From positions 1-64,000 of the forward strand of contig JBBQZQ010000005.1 in NCBI GenBank assembly GCA_038207565.1: 64,000 nucleotides of DNA, given 5' to 3'. This stretch comes from JALZAI01 sp038207565 (lineage in GTDB: Bacteria > Actinomycetota > Actinomycetes > Mycobacteriales > Jatrophihabitantaceae). A program made the translations under genes and the position numbers. Below, in pieces: positions 1 through 8,828 of this stretch. The notes under the pieces were generated by a model, which worked only from the letters and a program-made list of their open reading frames with translations, did no database searches and was not told the origin of the DNA. Position 1 is the stretch's first letter, and every line of letters begins with the position of its first letter.

Positions 1-1
1 C

Positions 2-460
2 GAGGCCATGGTCCCCGGCGATCAGGCTGTCCGGGAGCGCACCGGGTGGACAGGGGCCGCGACCACCGCAGATACCCTGGCGGACTGGTTCCGTCGCGGC
101 CAGGTTGACGTGCTGGCCAGCACCCACACCGGCCTGCCCTACGCCCAGGACATCACCGTCGACGACCGGCCCCGCCTGGTGATCAACAATGGTGCCGCGG
201 GGCTGGGCAACTTCAACGACGGCGCGTACGGCGTCCTCACTCGGATCTCCGCCGACACCAGGTCGCCCCCGGACAGCCTCTACGGCCGCGTTCTTGGCGG
301 ACTGCGCTGCGACGCGATCCCGGTCCGCTACGACCTTCCGCGGGCGGTCACGGGCTTCCTGACCACGTGGCCGGTCGGCTCCCCGGCACACAGCAGCTAC
401 TTCGACCGACTCCGCGGCGGCACCGAGCTCAACCTGACCGAGGCGATTCGCCTGGGTTGA
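2..460 (+). CDS. Metallophosphoesterase-like protein, C-terminal part (cut by window edge)
   Basis: The frame is open to the left edge, so the start lies outside the window. The visible 152 residues contain a stretch reading DVLASTHTGLPYAQDI, followed by RLVINNGAAGLGNF and AYGVLTRI. This resembles the C-terminal half of calcineurin-like metallophosphoesterases, where a histidine near 'THTG' completes the metal site and the protein ends with a Y-D-x-P and W-P-x-G-S-P-A-H-x-S-Y region. The metal-binding N-terminal half (DxH, GD, GNHE motifs) is not visible. Substrate cannot be guessed. The 3' end is intact and is followed by about 380 bases without a gene. Confidence 0.55.
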   Translation, partial: EAMVPGDQAVRERTGWTGAATTADTLADWFRRGQVDVLASTHTGLPYAQDITVDDRPRLVINNGAAGLGNFNDGAYGVLTRISADTRSPPDSLYGRVLGGLRCDAIPVRYDLPRAVTGFLTTWPVGSPAHSSYFDRLRGGTELNLTEAIRLG

Positions 461-837
461 TGCGGACTCTGTACGCGTTGGCTGAAGCGGTCAATCAAGC
501 AGGGGTCAGATCTTTGTATGGGCCGGGTTCATGCGGCGTGAGCTGATCGTCGGCGTGGGAAGGCCGGGATCGTCGAGGGTGACGTCGCCGACCCGGACCC
601 TTTCACGCGGCGATCACGGTCACCTCGAAGGGTATGGGGCCGGTAACCCGAGCGTCGCGGGCACGAGAGCCTCGACCTGCTGATCGGCTTGAACTCCGGA
701 ATCCCCACTGATGCCGTCCGTCAGCAGCGGACAGAGCGGCTATCCCGCCAGAGTGGCCGTTGACCAGTCCCTCATCGGCTAGTGGGCGGTCCCAGTCCGA
801 GGGGTTCCGTCAGGTGGCTGAGACGGCCGACCGCCGG
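461..837. other. Non-coding stretch, no gene recognised
   Basis: I see no open frame with believable codon use, no RNA gene and no clear repeat here. It separates the metallophosphoesterase end from the transposase remnants. Confidence 0.5.
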
Positions 838-1203
838 TCATGCTTGACGTTGGTGAGACCGGACTTCCGCAGATGGTGAGCACACGAGTGTGCTGAGGTG
901 CCCGTGTTTGCTGGCTGGGAGGGGTTGGCTGTGTCGAGGTCGTGTTACTACGACCTTGAGCGCGGCCAGGATCGTCTGGTGGGCTGCGGTGAGCGCGGAG
1001 CGTTGCGCGACGTGTCCGTCGCTGGTGGCGAGAGTGACGAGCGCGAGGCGGTCGAGTTCGTGGCGGGTGTTGCGCCAAGTGTCGCCGGTGGCGTTCTCGA
1101 CGACGCGGGTGAGCAGTAGGGCGAGCCAGCACAGTTGGATGTGGGCGCGGATGCGGTCCTCGCGGTGGTGGAACACCGGGCGCAGCCCAAGCGAGCTTTT
1201 CAT
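838..1203 (-). pseudogene. IS1634/IS4-type transposase, C-terminal fragment
   Basis: The minus-strand frame reads SSLGLRPVFHHREDRIRAH, then CWLALLL and NATGDTWRNTRHELDRL. This matches the C-terminal tail of IS1634-like (IS4 superfamily) transposases, typically 'L-x-L-R-P-V-x-H-x-x-x-D-R-I-R-A-H-x-x-L-C-W-L-A-L-L-L' followed by 'G-D-T-W-R-x-L-R-x-E-L'. The catalytic DDE part is missing. It is joined in frame to an IS30 fragment at about 1203/1204, giving one open frame made of two unrelated transposases. It is a dead remnant. Confidence 0.75.
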
Positions 1204-1430
1204 GTCCCAGGTCAGCGAACGGCGCACCGAATCAGGCAGAGTCTTGATCTTCGCGGCGAGTACGTCGCGGACCTGCTCGGGCTTGTAGCCATCGGGCAGG
1301 TGCAGCAGCATCGTGCAGCCGGTGGACCGCTCAACCAGGGTGCCGATCGCGGTCAGGTTCCGCCGGCCGCTGATCAAGTCACCTTCCGTAAGACTGAAGC
1401 TGGCCCGGGAGGGCCGGGTGTGGATGAGGT
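1204..1430 (-). pseudogene. IS30-family transposase, central fragment
   Basis: The frame reads TEGDLISGRRNLTAIGTLVE, then MLLHLP and LPDSVRRSLTWD. This is the IS30 catalytic core region (usual form 'GHWEGDLI-x-G-x-x-x-x-S-A-I-G-T-L-V-E-R' and 'R-R-S-L-T-W-D-Q-G-x-E-M'). The fragment stops exactly after LTWD and continues into the IS1634-like piece. N-terminal HTH and the last catalytic residue are absent. A second, separately decayed IS30 copy lies at 49.1-49.9 kb. Confidence 0.75.
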
Positions 1431-1647
1431 CGATCCCTGACGACCTTGCTCCGCAGGCGCGGCCCGGTATCGCCGCAATGGCTATTGCAGCGAAAACGCT
1501 CTTTCGACAAGCTGGCTGGTCGGTCGAGCCGCTGGACGAAACGGTCGACCAGCTCGCAATAGCCTGGAATCCTCCGCCGAGCGCAGATCGATCTGCTTGC
1601 CGACTTCGACGCCACTGGCCTAACCCCGCCAGGACGGCGCCCTCGCC

Positions 1648-2124
1648 TTACCGTTCGACTGGACGCTGTGTCGCTGGCGTGCCGCGAGGCGATGCGGCTC
1701 GGACCCCGGTTTGGTTGACCGCGGTGCATACGGGCTGATCTGCTGCGCCGCGCGTCCTGGCCAGCGTCATGCTCGCTATCAACGGGTAGCTTGTCGACCC
1801 CAATTTGCTGGTCAGGCGGCCTTGGTGGTTGTAGCGAGCGATATCCGATGATCGTTCGTCCATGGTGGGGGCCGAGGTTGTCCTGGGGCTGTGCAGCACG
1901 TTGTTGGCTCGTTCGCCGAGTACGCGGGCGGCTTCGTCCTCGACGTGGTTGGCGTTGTAGAAGCAGACAGCCCAGCCGCGTTCCCGGGCGGGCTCGGCTA
2001 GGACCTGGCTGTACGTGACCGAGTCGGCATGGCCGTCCTGGTCCGGGTGAACGGGGGGCAAGCGCTCATTCCACCCCGCCTTGAGCAGTCCGGCGCGGCG
2101 GCGCGAGGTGTCGATGGCCAGCAC
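1648..2124 (-). pseudogene. Conserved hypothetical protein fragment
   Basis: The open frame reads LDRVLAIDTSRRRAGLLKAGWN from just upstream of a GTG, followed by PPVHPDQDGHADSVTYSQVL and ERGWAVCFYNANHVEDEAA. The first ~95 residues have the look of real protein. The rest loses protein-like composition, which suggests a frameshift near residue 95. It abuts the stop of a TetR remnant. I do not recognise a function; the opening 'AIDTSRRRAG' may be an N-terminal strand of a nuclease or glycosidase-like fold, but this is a guess. Confidence 0.4.
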
Positions 2125-2156
2125 TCGATCGAGACCCGTGTAGCCGGATCACTGGC

Positions 2157-2366
2157 TCAGCCCGCCGCTGCGGCCTTCGCGGGGGTGGCATCCTTTGCCG
2201 GTCGACCGCGTTTCACCTGCGCTTCGAGCGCGTCGAGGACGAGGTCGAGGCCGTAGTCGAACTCGAGGCCGAAGTCGTAGCCGGGCTCCAGGATGTGCCC
2301 GGTCGTGAACTCGAGCAGGTTCGGGTAGTCGGCGGCGAGGTACTGCACCGTCATCGACGCGGCCAC
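2157..2366 (-). pseudogene. TetR-family regulator, C-terminal fragment
   Basis: The last ~60 residues read YPNLLEFTTGHILEPGYDF, then LEFDYGLDLVLDALEAQV. The pattern 'F-x-F-G-L-D-x-x-L-D-x-L-E' is typical of the ligand-binding C-terminal domain of TetR/AcrR repressors of the TetR_C_1 type. The DNA-binding HTH that should precede it is absent; upstream sequence is out of frame. Only a stub of the gene remains, so it cannot repress. The adjacent ABC ATPase scrap on the other strand may come from the transporter it once controlled. Confidence 0.65.
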
Positions 2367-2460
2367 TAGGTGGCCGCCGTCTCGATCACCGCCTCGCCAG
2401 AACGGGTCACGGCTTCCTCGACCAAAACGGCGCCGGCACGTCGCCGACGATGCGCGTCAT

Positions 2461-2560
2461 CGTCGGGTTGACGCCGGCGACGTACTCATCCTCGACGAGC
2501 CCACCAACGGCCTCGACCCTGCCGGCATCCGCTGGGTGCGGGACCTGAGGACGGCGCCGA
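2461..2560 (+). pseudogene. ABC transporter ATP-binding protein, Walker B scrap
   Basis: From 2479 the plus strand reads DVLILDEPTNGLDPAGIRWV in frame. This is an unmistakable Walker B and D-loop of an ABC-2-type exporter ATPase. The reading frame stops resembling the family after about eight further residues, and no Walker A or signature motif lies upstream. It is a remnant of about 30 codons, found by reading rather than as a full open frame. Confidence 0.75.
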
Positions 2561-2739
2561 TTCGGAGAACAAGCGGGTCACCGAGCAGAACGCTGGCCGC
2601 AAGACGGCCGGGGTCGATGGGAACACTGCAAACATCCTTTGTCTTTCAAGTTAGAAATGTTGACGCAGACAAGGTTCGCCTGACTGTTTTTCTCTCACAC
2701 GGTAGAAGGCCCTCTGGTCGGCGATGAAGCGTGCCACGC

Positions 2740-2880
2740 TCACTTCGTCGCCTACCGGCACGCGGTGTCCAGCCAAATAGAGTTTGCCTTCATCGGTCGG
2801 GATCTCGGTCATGTCCCCACACCACAGCCATTGCTCCGGGAGAAATCGCCCGGCTCGGCCGTCGCCTATTCATTGTGCCG
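2740..2880 (-). pseudogene. IS3-family transposase OrfB fragment
   Basis: The minus strand reads FLPEQWLWCGDMTEIPTDEG followed by KLYLAGHRV. 'W-C-G-D-M-T-E-I-x-T-x-E-G-K-L-Y-L-A' is the region around the first catalytic Asp of IS3-family OrfB integrases. Sequence on both sides is not alignable, so only about 45 codons survive. Confidence 0.65.
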
Positions 2881-3077
2881 ATTGAACGAACGGTGCGATT
2901 TGCTGTAGGAGGCACAACCCTCATCGGTGCCATGTGCTAGCGGTGCGGGCGATGGGCGCGCATACTCGGTGCGTCATGACTCGCGCAGCGACCATCGATA
3001 CCGTGATCCGGTCGTAGTGACCGCTTGCCGACCCGTCGGTGGTTCGACGTGTCAGCTTCGATCGGTGGTGATTTGCG

Positions 3078-5573
3078 ATGCCGAGCGCTCTCGGTCGTCG
3101 GCACAGCACCGGGCGCGGCCACGCCGCGACGCTCCGACGTCGGGTGGCTGCGATCCCTGCGGCTGCGGCGCTTGCGGTCCTCCTTACGGCCTGTCCGGCC
3201 ACGGGGCCGCTTGCTACCCCGCCGAGCCGGATCGACAAGGCCTCCTCGGGGGGGGCGCGCGCAAAGAGCGGAGCGGCCGAGATTACCTACGTTTGTTCTG
3301 CTCGAGCGAGCTTCGGCCTGTGCACTGTCAACGGGGACGGCCTGGGCCGCCGTTTACTGATCACCGCTGCCTCCGCAGTCAATGCCGGAGAGCTGTCACC
3401 GGACGGCAGGGAGCTCACGTACTCGGCCGGCCCGAACGCTGACCCGCACATCTGGGTCGCCAACGCGGACGGCGCTCATCCTCTTGATCTTGGGCCGGGC
3501 GCTGACTCATCCTGGTCACCGGACAGCCGAAGCCTGGTCTATACCTCTGGCCCCCATACCGCCGGTTTGTGGTCAACCGACAGCCGCGGCGCGAGCGCTC
3601 GCCAGCGGATCAGCCTTATTGGCCGGGACGGCCGCTGGTCACCAGACGGACAGCGGATCATGTTCGTCATTGATCCCGGCGGCCCGACCCCACCCGGCAT
3701 CTACACAACGCCGATTAAGGGCGGCGGGGCGCCGACCATGCTCGTTCGTGGTTCGACGCCGTCTACCGAGGCGGCTTGGTCACCGGACAGTACCCGAATC
3801 GCCTTCACGGCAGGTCCGTCGCCACAGGGAGGAACCCTGCCCGGAATCCAAATTGCGAGCGCTGTTGGTGGAGCTTCGAAGGCGCGCGTCATCGACACCC
3901 CCCAGCACGCTGTCGATTCATCTCCAAGCTGGGCACCCGACGGCGCAAGCGTGCTAGTCGAGCGCGATCTAGACCAAGGCCACGACCCCCGGTTCATCGC
4001 CGTCAACGTCGACACCCCCGGTGAGCGACAAGTGCTCTCGCTCACCCCGCCCGACAACGGCTATGCGCCCCGCTGGGGTGGCCTCGCATCCTCACGGACA
4101 GTGATCCCGCCCGACGGCGGGGATGCAACGAAAGCTACCGCGGTACCCAGCGCCGACACTCCGCTTCCGCCAGCGTGTTCCGGTGATCCCGATTACTCAG
4201 CGGGCGTGCAGCTCGCGCAAGCCTCTCTCGATGACGTTACTGGAGGATATGCGCAAATAAAACTGCTTGCTGCAAGGAATAATCCGCGCGTCGCGTCCGG
4301 TTTTTTCACCACGTTAGGTGCTTCAGGCACGGCTATCCTTTTGAGCAATTCAGTACAATGGGACCTGAACGACAGAGATCCCGCCTTCGGGCCTGTGGCC
4401 TATGGACCCCGGTTCTGGGACCTTGCCGTGCAGCTTACAGCTGCCTATGGGGATGCAAATTGTCCCCTCCCATCCGGCTACGAGAATCCAATCTTCGGCC
4501 TCAACAGCCTCGCACAAGGATGGGTCGCCGCCGTGTCAGCGAACACCCCTGCGACCTTGCGCCTCCTCGCCTACGCGTACGGGATGCCGAGCGATTTTGA
4601 CAGGGCCTTCCTTCCGTTAGATGAGCTAGGTAATCGTGAATCTCCCTTCGCACTCGCCGCTCGGCGTGATCGCCTTATGCATAACGTCGCATCCATGCTC
4701 TGGAACGCCTACGACTCCTCCGATTGGCGAGGTGTCGATGTATCGCTCGAAATCACAACGAGCCAACACAATGTGATGCGCCAGAAAATTGTTAGAGACC
4801 TTGCCGACTTCTTCGCCGTAGACACCCGCGACTTTGTTGCGACCGCACCTCCGCTGGGTAGCGGCTTGCCATTCGACCTAAGCCGTGTTTATCCATCCCG
4901 GCTACACCAGAGCTGGGACAGCGTGGAAAGAATTCTATGGACGATCGCGACAAACCCGGATAAGCTCGGGTTTGCACGTCTCAGATCGACCGTAGGCGGC
5001 TGGGTGTCTGACAATCGACCGACACATCTTGTGGCTCCGCCGGGGTCGCCTGCGTGGAAAAGTGACGAGACCTTTATAAATTGGGCGATGGCAACGGGGA
5101 GCCTCGTCGGCTTAACAGGAGTAGCGTTAGACGTCCAACTATGGCAACAGCGCGCAAACAAAGTTCAACAGCTATCGCTCGAAACGGCACTCGTCCGTAT
5201 GACTCTTGGACAGCTAACCAGCGTTCCGAAAATCGTACAGAACGCCGTAGCAACGTTAATTACCCACGCTGTCAGTCAGGCCGCCAATATAAGTAACCTG
5301 AGCGACTTTCGTGAGGAGGTCGATACGCTGAGGAGGCAGCACTACCTGGCCGGCGACTTCGGCATCGTTGCCAACCTAGCGGACCTCGGGCTGATTTCCG
5401 GCCACGATCTCAAAGCGGCGGCCGAAGAAAACCCGCGAGTGCAGGTATCCATCGCGCTGACTGGTCTGGCGAAAAAGTATCCGGGGTTGCAGGACGCCTT
5501 CAATGCAACTCTGGCGGGAATTGAGGCTTTGGACGTAGCGGTGGCCTGCGACCTCGGGACTTGCTTCGATTGA
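3078..5573 (+). CDS. Large lipoprotein with N-terminal TolB/PD40-like beta-propeller and unknown C-terminal domain
   Basis: An 831-residue protein with a basic N-terminus, a hydrophobic stretch and a lipobox LLTAC (Cys39), so it is predicted to be lipid-anchored outside the cell. Residues ~65-340 carry repeated SPDG, WSPDS and WAPDG motifs (for example ELSPDGRELTYS, SSWSPDSRSLVY and PSWAPDGASVLV), typical of PD40/TolB propeller blades. Residues ~360-831 match nothing I recognise; they look helical and end in a Cys pair (VAVACDLGTCFD). The DNA for the C-terminal half is visibly less GC-biased than its surroundings and uses several TTA leucine codons, rare in high-GC actinobacteria, which suggests acquired DNA or bldA-like control. 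It stands alone between two IS-rich stretches. Confidence 0.8.
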   Translation: MPSALGRRHSTGRGHAATLRRRVAAIPAAAALAVLLTACPATGPLATPPSRIDKASSGGARAKSGAAEITYVCSARASFGLCTVNGDGLGRRLLITAASAVNAGELSPDGRELTYSAGPNADPHIWVANADGAHPLDLGPGADSSWSPDSRSLVYTSGPHTAGLWSTDSRGASARQRISLIGRDGRWSPDGQRIMFVIDPGGPTPPGIYTTPIKGGGAPTMLVRGSTPSTEAAWSPDSTRIAFTAGPSPQGGTLPGIQIASAVGGASKARVIDTPQHAVDSSPSWAPDGASVLVERDLDQGHDPRFIAVNVDTPGERQVLSLTPPDNGYAPRWGGLASSRTVIPPDGGDATKATAVPSADTPLPPACSGDPDYSAGVQLAQASLDDVTGGYAQIKLLAARNNPRVASGFFTTLGASGTAILLSNSVQWDLNDRDPAFGPVAYGPRFWDLAVQLTAAYGDANCPLPSGYENPIFGLNSLAQGWVAAVSANTPATLRLLAYAYGMPSDFDRAFLPLDELGNRESPFALAARRDRLMHNVASMLWNAYDSSDWRGVDVSLEITTSQHNVMRQKIVRDLADFFAVDTRDFVATAPPLGSGLPFDLSRVYPSRLHQSWDSVERILWTIATNPDKLGFARLRSTVGGWVSDNRPTHLVAPPGSPAWKSDETFINWAMATGSLVGLTGVALDVQLWQQRANKVQQLSLETALVRMTLGQLTSVPKIVQNAVATLITHAVSQAANISNLSDFREEVDTLRRQHYLAGDFGIVANLADLGLISGHDLKAAAEENPRVQVSIALTGLAKKYPGLQDAFNATLAGIEALDVAVACDLGTCFD

Positions 5574-5729
5574 CCTGGATCCACCGCGTGAATTCAGTTT
5601 GATCATCCCGGCGATGGTGTTGGTCTTCGGCGGGAGTGATCTGTCGAATGGGTGTTGTTGTGCCGCCGGTCTGCCCGGCTCTCCGTGTCCTGGTCGTGCC
5701 CGTGCGGGGGTGGTTGTGTCGGGTTGGGC

Positions 5730-5930
5730 GGCTCGTGGCGGCCTGTGCTGGACGTCGAACTGGTGCTGCCAGTCCTGGCGCCAGGGCCATTCGGCGGGTA
5801 GGTGCAGTCGTTGCCGGCGCCCGGAGTGGGCGAGCCGGGCCGGGACGGTGATCAGGTGCCGGCGGATGGTGGCGCCGGTGGCTTGGCGTGAAACGGCGAG
5901 GCGAGGGTGCCGGCGGCGGGCCGCAACTCC
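5730..5930 (-). pseudogene. IS1380-family transposase, C-terminal fragment
   Basis: The minus strand reads GATIRRHLITVPARLAHSGR, then LHLPAEWPWRQDWQHQF. This matches the tail of IS1380-type DDE transposases, usually '(A)R-x-x-L-I-x-V-P-A-R-L-x-R-S-x-R-R-x-x-L-H-L-P-x-x-W-P-W-x-x-x-W'. The catalytic core is missing. It lies just beyond the last gene of the secretion cluster (stop at 6115), which suggests that IS activity removed the remainder of that operon. The rest of 5574-6114 holds no gene I can support. Confidence 0.6.
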
Positions 5931-6114
5931 TGCGGATGAGGAGCAGGCAAGATACTGACTTTTCAGCGACCTCAATCGGCGCGGACGAGCAGTGAACCGA
6001 ACCGGGGTCAGACCCGTGCAGATCGATCCTCTGTAACGCCGACCCCGCCGAGCAAAGTGCTGGGATCACCCGCATAACGGTTCTTGTGTGCTGGAACGAC
6101 CGCGAGGTCGACCC

Positions 6115-7620
6115 CTACTCCGTGAGGATCTTCGGGAGGGTGACATGGTCGGGCAGGAGCACGCCGAGTCCAAGCCCGGCCGTGAAGGTGGCGGACTGTT
6201 GGCCGTAGGCGCGTCGCATCTCCAGGCGGGCACCGGCGTGCAGGTTGCGCACGGCCTTGACCGCCCGGCGCAGCTGTTCGGAGTCGGTGACGGTGATGGT
6301 GGTGATCACGGCGAACCGCTCGACTGACGCGCCGCGGGCCTCGTCGCGGGCGTTGGCTTCGGCCTGCAGCGTCGAGGACTCGCGGGCCGCGGCCTTCTGC
6401 CCGTGGTTGGTGGCCACGATGTTGCGCTGCCGGTCGGCCCACTGCGCGGCGCCGGCCGGGTCGAGCGGCCGGTAGTAGATCGTCACCCGCTTTCGGGGCA
6501 GGTGCGGGTGCGGTTCGAGCAGCCGTTTGAGCACGGTCTCCTTCACCGATCCGCGCGGCGCGCCCTCCATCACCCAGGACACCGAAATGCCGGAGTCGTG
6601 TCGGTAGCGGTCCCACAGTTCCTGTGCGGCCGAGGGGCCCACCGATTCCCAGTCCAGCTCGATGTGTCGACCGTTCTGGTCGTGGGCGTCGTCGAGATCG
6701 GCTGCCTCGTCGGGGTGGAACGCGGCCCACACCGTCTTGGCGACCTCGGAAGGGCGCATGGCCGCCGCGGCGCCGGCGCCGGTGCCGGCCAGCGCGGCGA
6801 TGATGTCGGGCAGTTGGGTGCCGATCTCGGTGGCCATGTCCTCCACGCCGCGGCGGTCCTTGCCGCGGCCGCCGTCGAACACGATCGACAGCCAGGTGTG
6901 CTGGGCGGCCGAGCCGACGCCGGCGGCGGCGCGCAGCTCGTCGAACACCTGCTCGGTGAACGGCGACACCGCCTGGTCGGTGCGCATCCGGTCGATCTCG
7001 CTGCCGATCTTGTGGCCGGGGTCCGGGACCGACTCGATCGTCACCGACAGCGCCGTGACGTCGGGCCACTGCGGCAGGGTCTGCAGGAATCCGGACCAGG
7101 TGCCGATCATCGTGTCGAGGGTGGCGGCGTCGACCAGGGCGTCACCGTCGGCGTTCGCGCGCACGATCACCGGGTAGGAGTTGGTGACCGGGATCCGCAG
7201 GAACCCGAACTGTTCGCCGTAGGCGTCGCTCGCGCTGTAGAGGCGGGTTGCGGCCAACAGGCCGGGCAGCCGGAACCGGCCCATGGGCTGCGGAGACAAC
7301 GGCCCGCCCAGGTAGGCCGTCTCCCGCCGCCGGCGGGAGCGGCGGAAACTGCCGCGGCGCACCAGCCGGGCGAACACGGACTTGCCCTCGATCTTGACCG
7401 CGAGCGGCACGTACAGCACCGCCGCGATCACCAGGTAGATCAGCGCCGGGAGCGGGCCGAGGAACATCATCATGCCGCCGGCGCCGAGCACCAGGACCAG
7501 GCCCGCGAAGCTCACCACCGGGTTCATCCCGAACAGGCCGATGTTGGCTGAGCGCTGCCAGTTGCCGAAGTCGGAACCGCCCGGCTGCGGGGTGCTGTTG
7601 CGGTTGTCGGGCATGCTCAT
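6115..7620 (-). CDS. SCO6880-family (PrgI-like) type IV secretion membrane protein
   Basis: A 501-residue protein with two adjacent N-terminal membrane segments (about 36-55 and 57-75), followed by a basic RRRR patch and a long soluble domain. This layout, and phrases such as GRFRLPGLLAATRLYSAS and ITVTDSEQLRRAVKAVRNLH, fit the SCO6880 family found in actinobacterial conjugation clusters. There it sits next to VirB4- and VirD4-like ATPases and is thought to belong to the envelope part of the DNA-transfer machine. Here it is the last gene; no ATPase gene follows, and an IS1380 scrap appears within 200 bases. The start is two bases after the upstream stop, indicating one operon. Confidence 0.75.
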   Translation of the reverse strand: MSMPDNRNSTPQPGGSDFGNWQRSANIGLFGMNPVVSFAGLVLVLGAGGMMMFLGPLPALIYLVIAAVLYVPLAVKIEGKSVFARLVRRGSFRRSRRRRETAYLGGPLSPQPMGRFRLPGLLAATRLYSASDAYGEQFGFLRIPVTNSYPVIVRANADGDALVDAATLDTMIGTWSGFLQTLPQWPDVTALSVTIESVPDPGHKIGSEIDRMRTDQAVSPFTEQVFDELRAAAGVGSAAQHTWLSIVFDGGRGKDRRGVEDMATEIGTQLPDIIAALAGTGAGAAAAMRPSEVAKTVWAAFHPDEAADLDDAHDQNGRHIELDWESVGPSAAQELWDRYRHDSGISVSWVMEGAPRGSVKETVLKRLLEPHPHLPRKRVTIYYRPLDPAGAAQWADRQRNIVATNHGQKAAARESSTLQAEANARDEARGASVERFAVITTITVTDSEQLRRAVKAVRNLHAGARLEMRRAYGQQSATFTAGLGLGVLLPDHVTLPKILTE

Positions 7621-7622
7621 CG

Positions 7623-8810
7623 CTACTGCTCCTGTGTTGCTGAGGATCCCGGGGTCGCGGCCGCGGAGTCGGCCATGCCCTTTACCACGCCGACGGCCTG
7701 AGCGCCGGCCTGCACCGCGGCGCCGGCGGCCATTCCCGGCGGCCCGGCGGCCGCGACGGCCCCGCCACTGGCCGCTCCCGTGCCCCCGCCGGCGGAGGTG
7801 TTGACCCCGGACGCGCCCGAGGGCCCCGGCGGCGACGGTGAGCCGCCGCCGGACCCGCCGCCGTTCCCGCCGTTCCTGCCGCCGCGACGAGAGGTGACGA
7901 CGCTGGCGGCCCCGGACGCGGCGATGACGGCCCCGGCCAGCGCTGCGCCGCCACCGCCGGGACTCATCCGTGCCGACACCGGCATCATCAATCGCAGCAA
8001 CGCCGGCAACGCCAGCACCGACAGGATCAGCAGGGCGAGTCCGGACAGCTCGTCCACGGCGGATGTGCCGTCACCGATGGTGACGAACGCGGCGGCATAG
8101 ATCGTGGCTGCGACCGGCTTGTAGAGCACGAACGCCAGCTGCCACATCCACAGCTTGCGCCACATGTCCTCGTTGCCCTTGTAGATCGCTGCCGCCGCAG
8201 CGATCGGGCTTGCCGCCGCGGTCAGGATCAACACTCCGTTGCGGAACACCATCGCGATCACCTGCACCAGGGAGGTGACGATCCCGAACAGGCACGCGAT
8301 GAACAGGACCGCGGTGCCCAGGACGCTGGTGGCCGACGGGGACCCGAAAACCTGCCCGACCCGGTCGGCGAAGTCGCCGCCCGCCGCGGTGTCGATGATC
8401 CACCGGGAGAACTCGTCGCCGGCCGCGGCCAGCAGCGCGACGGCGGGCACCTGGACCGAGGTGACCAGGATGAACCGGACGATGCCGGTCCCCGCGTCGG
8501 CGAGCGCCTCACCTCGGTGGGTCAGCGCGATCCGTGCCGCGACGAGCAGGATGCTGAGCACCCCGACGGCGAGCATCACCCAATCCAGCATCGCGTTGAG
8601 CATCCCGACCGGCGTGGCCGGGGCGCTCGACACCTTCTCGGTGGGGACGGAAATCCAGAACGTCGCGAGCGTCTTCACGATCATGGCCAGGCCCTTGGCG
8701 AACTCGCCGACGACAGCGTCGAAACCGGCCGAGGCGAGCCCCCCGGCGGCCGAACCGAGGGCGTCGCCGACACAGCCGCCCCACGAGAGCGGATTGATGC
8801 TGCAGCCCAT
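7623..8810 (-). CDS. VirB6/TrbL-like polytopic membrane protein
   Basis: 395 residues. A short N-terminal section is followed by at least six hydrophobic segments between about residues 75 and 290 (for example WVMLAVGVLSILLVAARIAL, TAVLFIACLFGIVTSLVQVI and LALLILSVLALPALLRLMMP). The last 100 residues are a low-complexity tail rich in Gly, Ala, Ser and Pro. The arrangement and the motif NEDMWRKLWMWQLAFVLYKP resemble TrbL/VirB6-type channel components of actinobacterial conjugation systems. It is translated in line with the SCO6880 gene downstream. Confidence 0.7.
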   Translation of the reverse strand: MGCSINPLSWGGCVGDALGSAAGGLASAGFDAVVGEFAKGLAMIVKTLATFWISVPTEKVSSAPATPVGMLNAMLDWVMLAVGVLSILLVAARIALTHRGEALADAGTGIVRFILVTSVQVPAVALLAAAGDEFSRWIIDTAAGGDFADRVGQVFGSPSATSVLGTAVLFIACLFGIVTSLVQVIAMVFRNGVLILTAAASPIAAAAAIYKGNEDMWRKLWMWQLAFVLYKPVAATIYAAAFVTIGDGTSAVDELSGLALLILSVLALPALLRLMMPVSARMSPGGGGAALAGAVIAASGAASVVTSRRGGRNGGNGGGSGGGSPSPPGPSGASGVNTSAGGGTGAASGGAVAAAGPPGMAAGAAVQAGAQAVGVVKGMADSAAATPGSSATQEQ

Positions 8811-8828
8811 CTCAACGCCCGGCCATCA

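Noticed and set aside
5574..5729. Possible gene on either strand between the lipoprotein and the IS1380 scrap
   Set aside because: Frames are Cys/Arg- or Thr/Pro-rich with no motif and overlap the end of the lipoprotein gene in antisense.
6403..7551. A 382-residue plus-strand frame over the SCO6880 gene
   Set aside because: Composition is Val/Arg/Gly/His-rich without hydrophobic pattern; the minus-strand gene is convincing.
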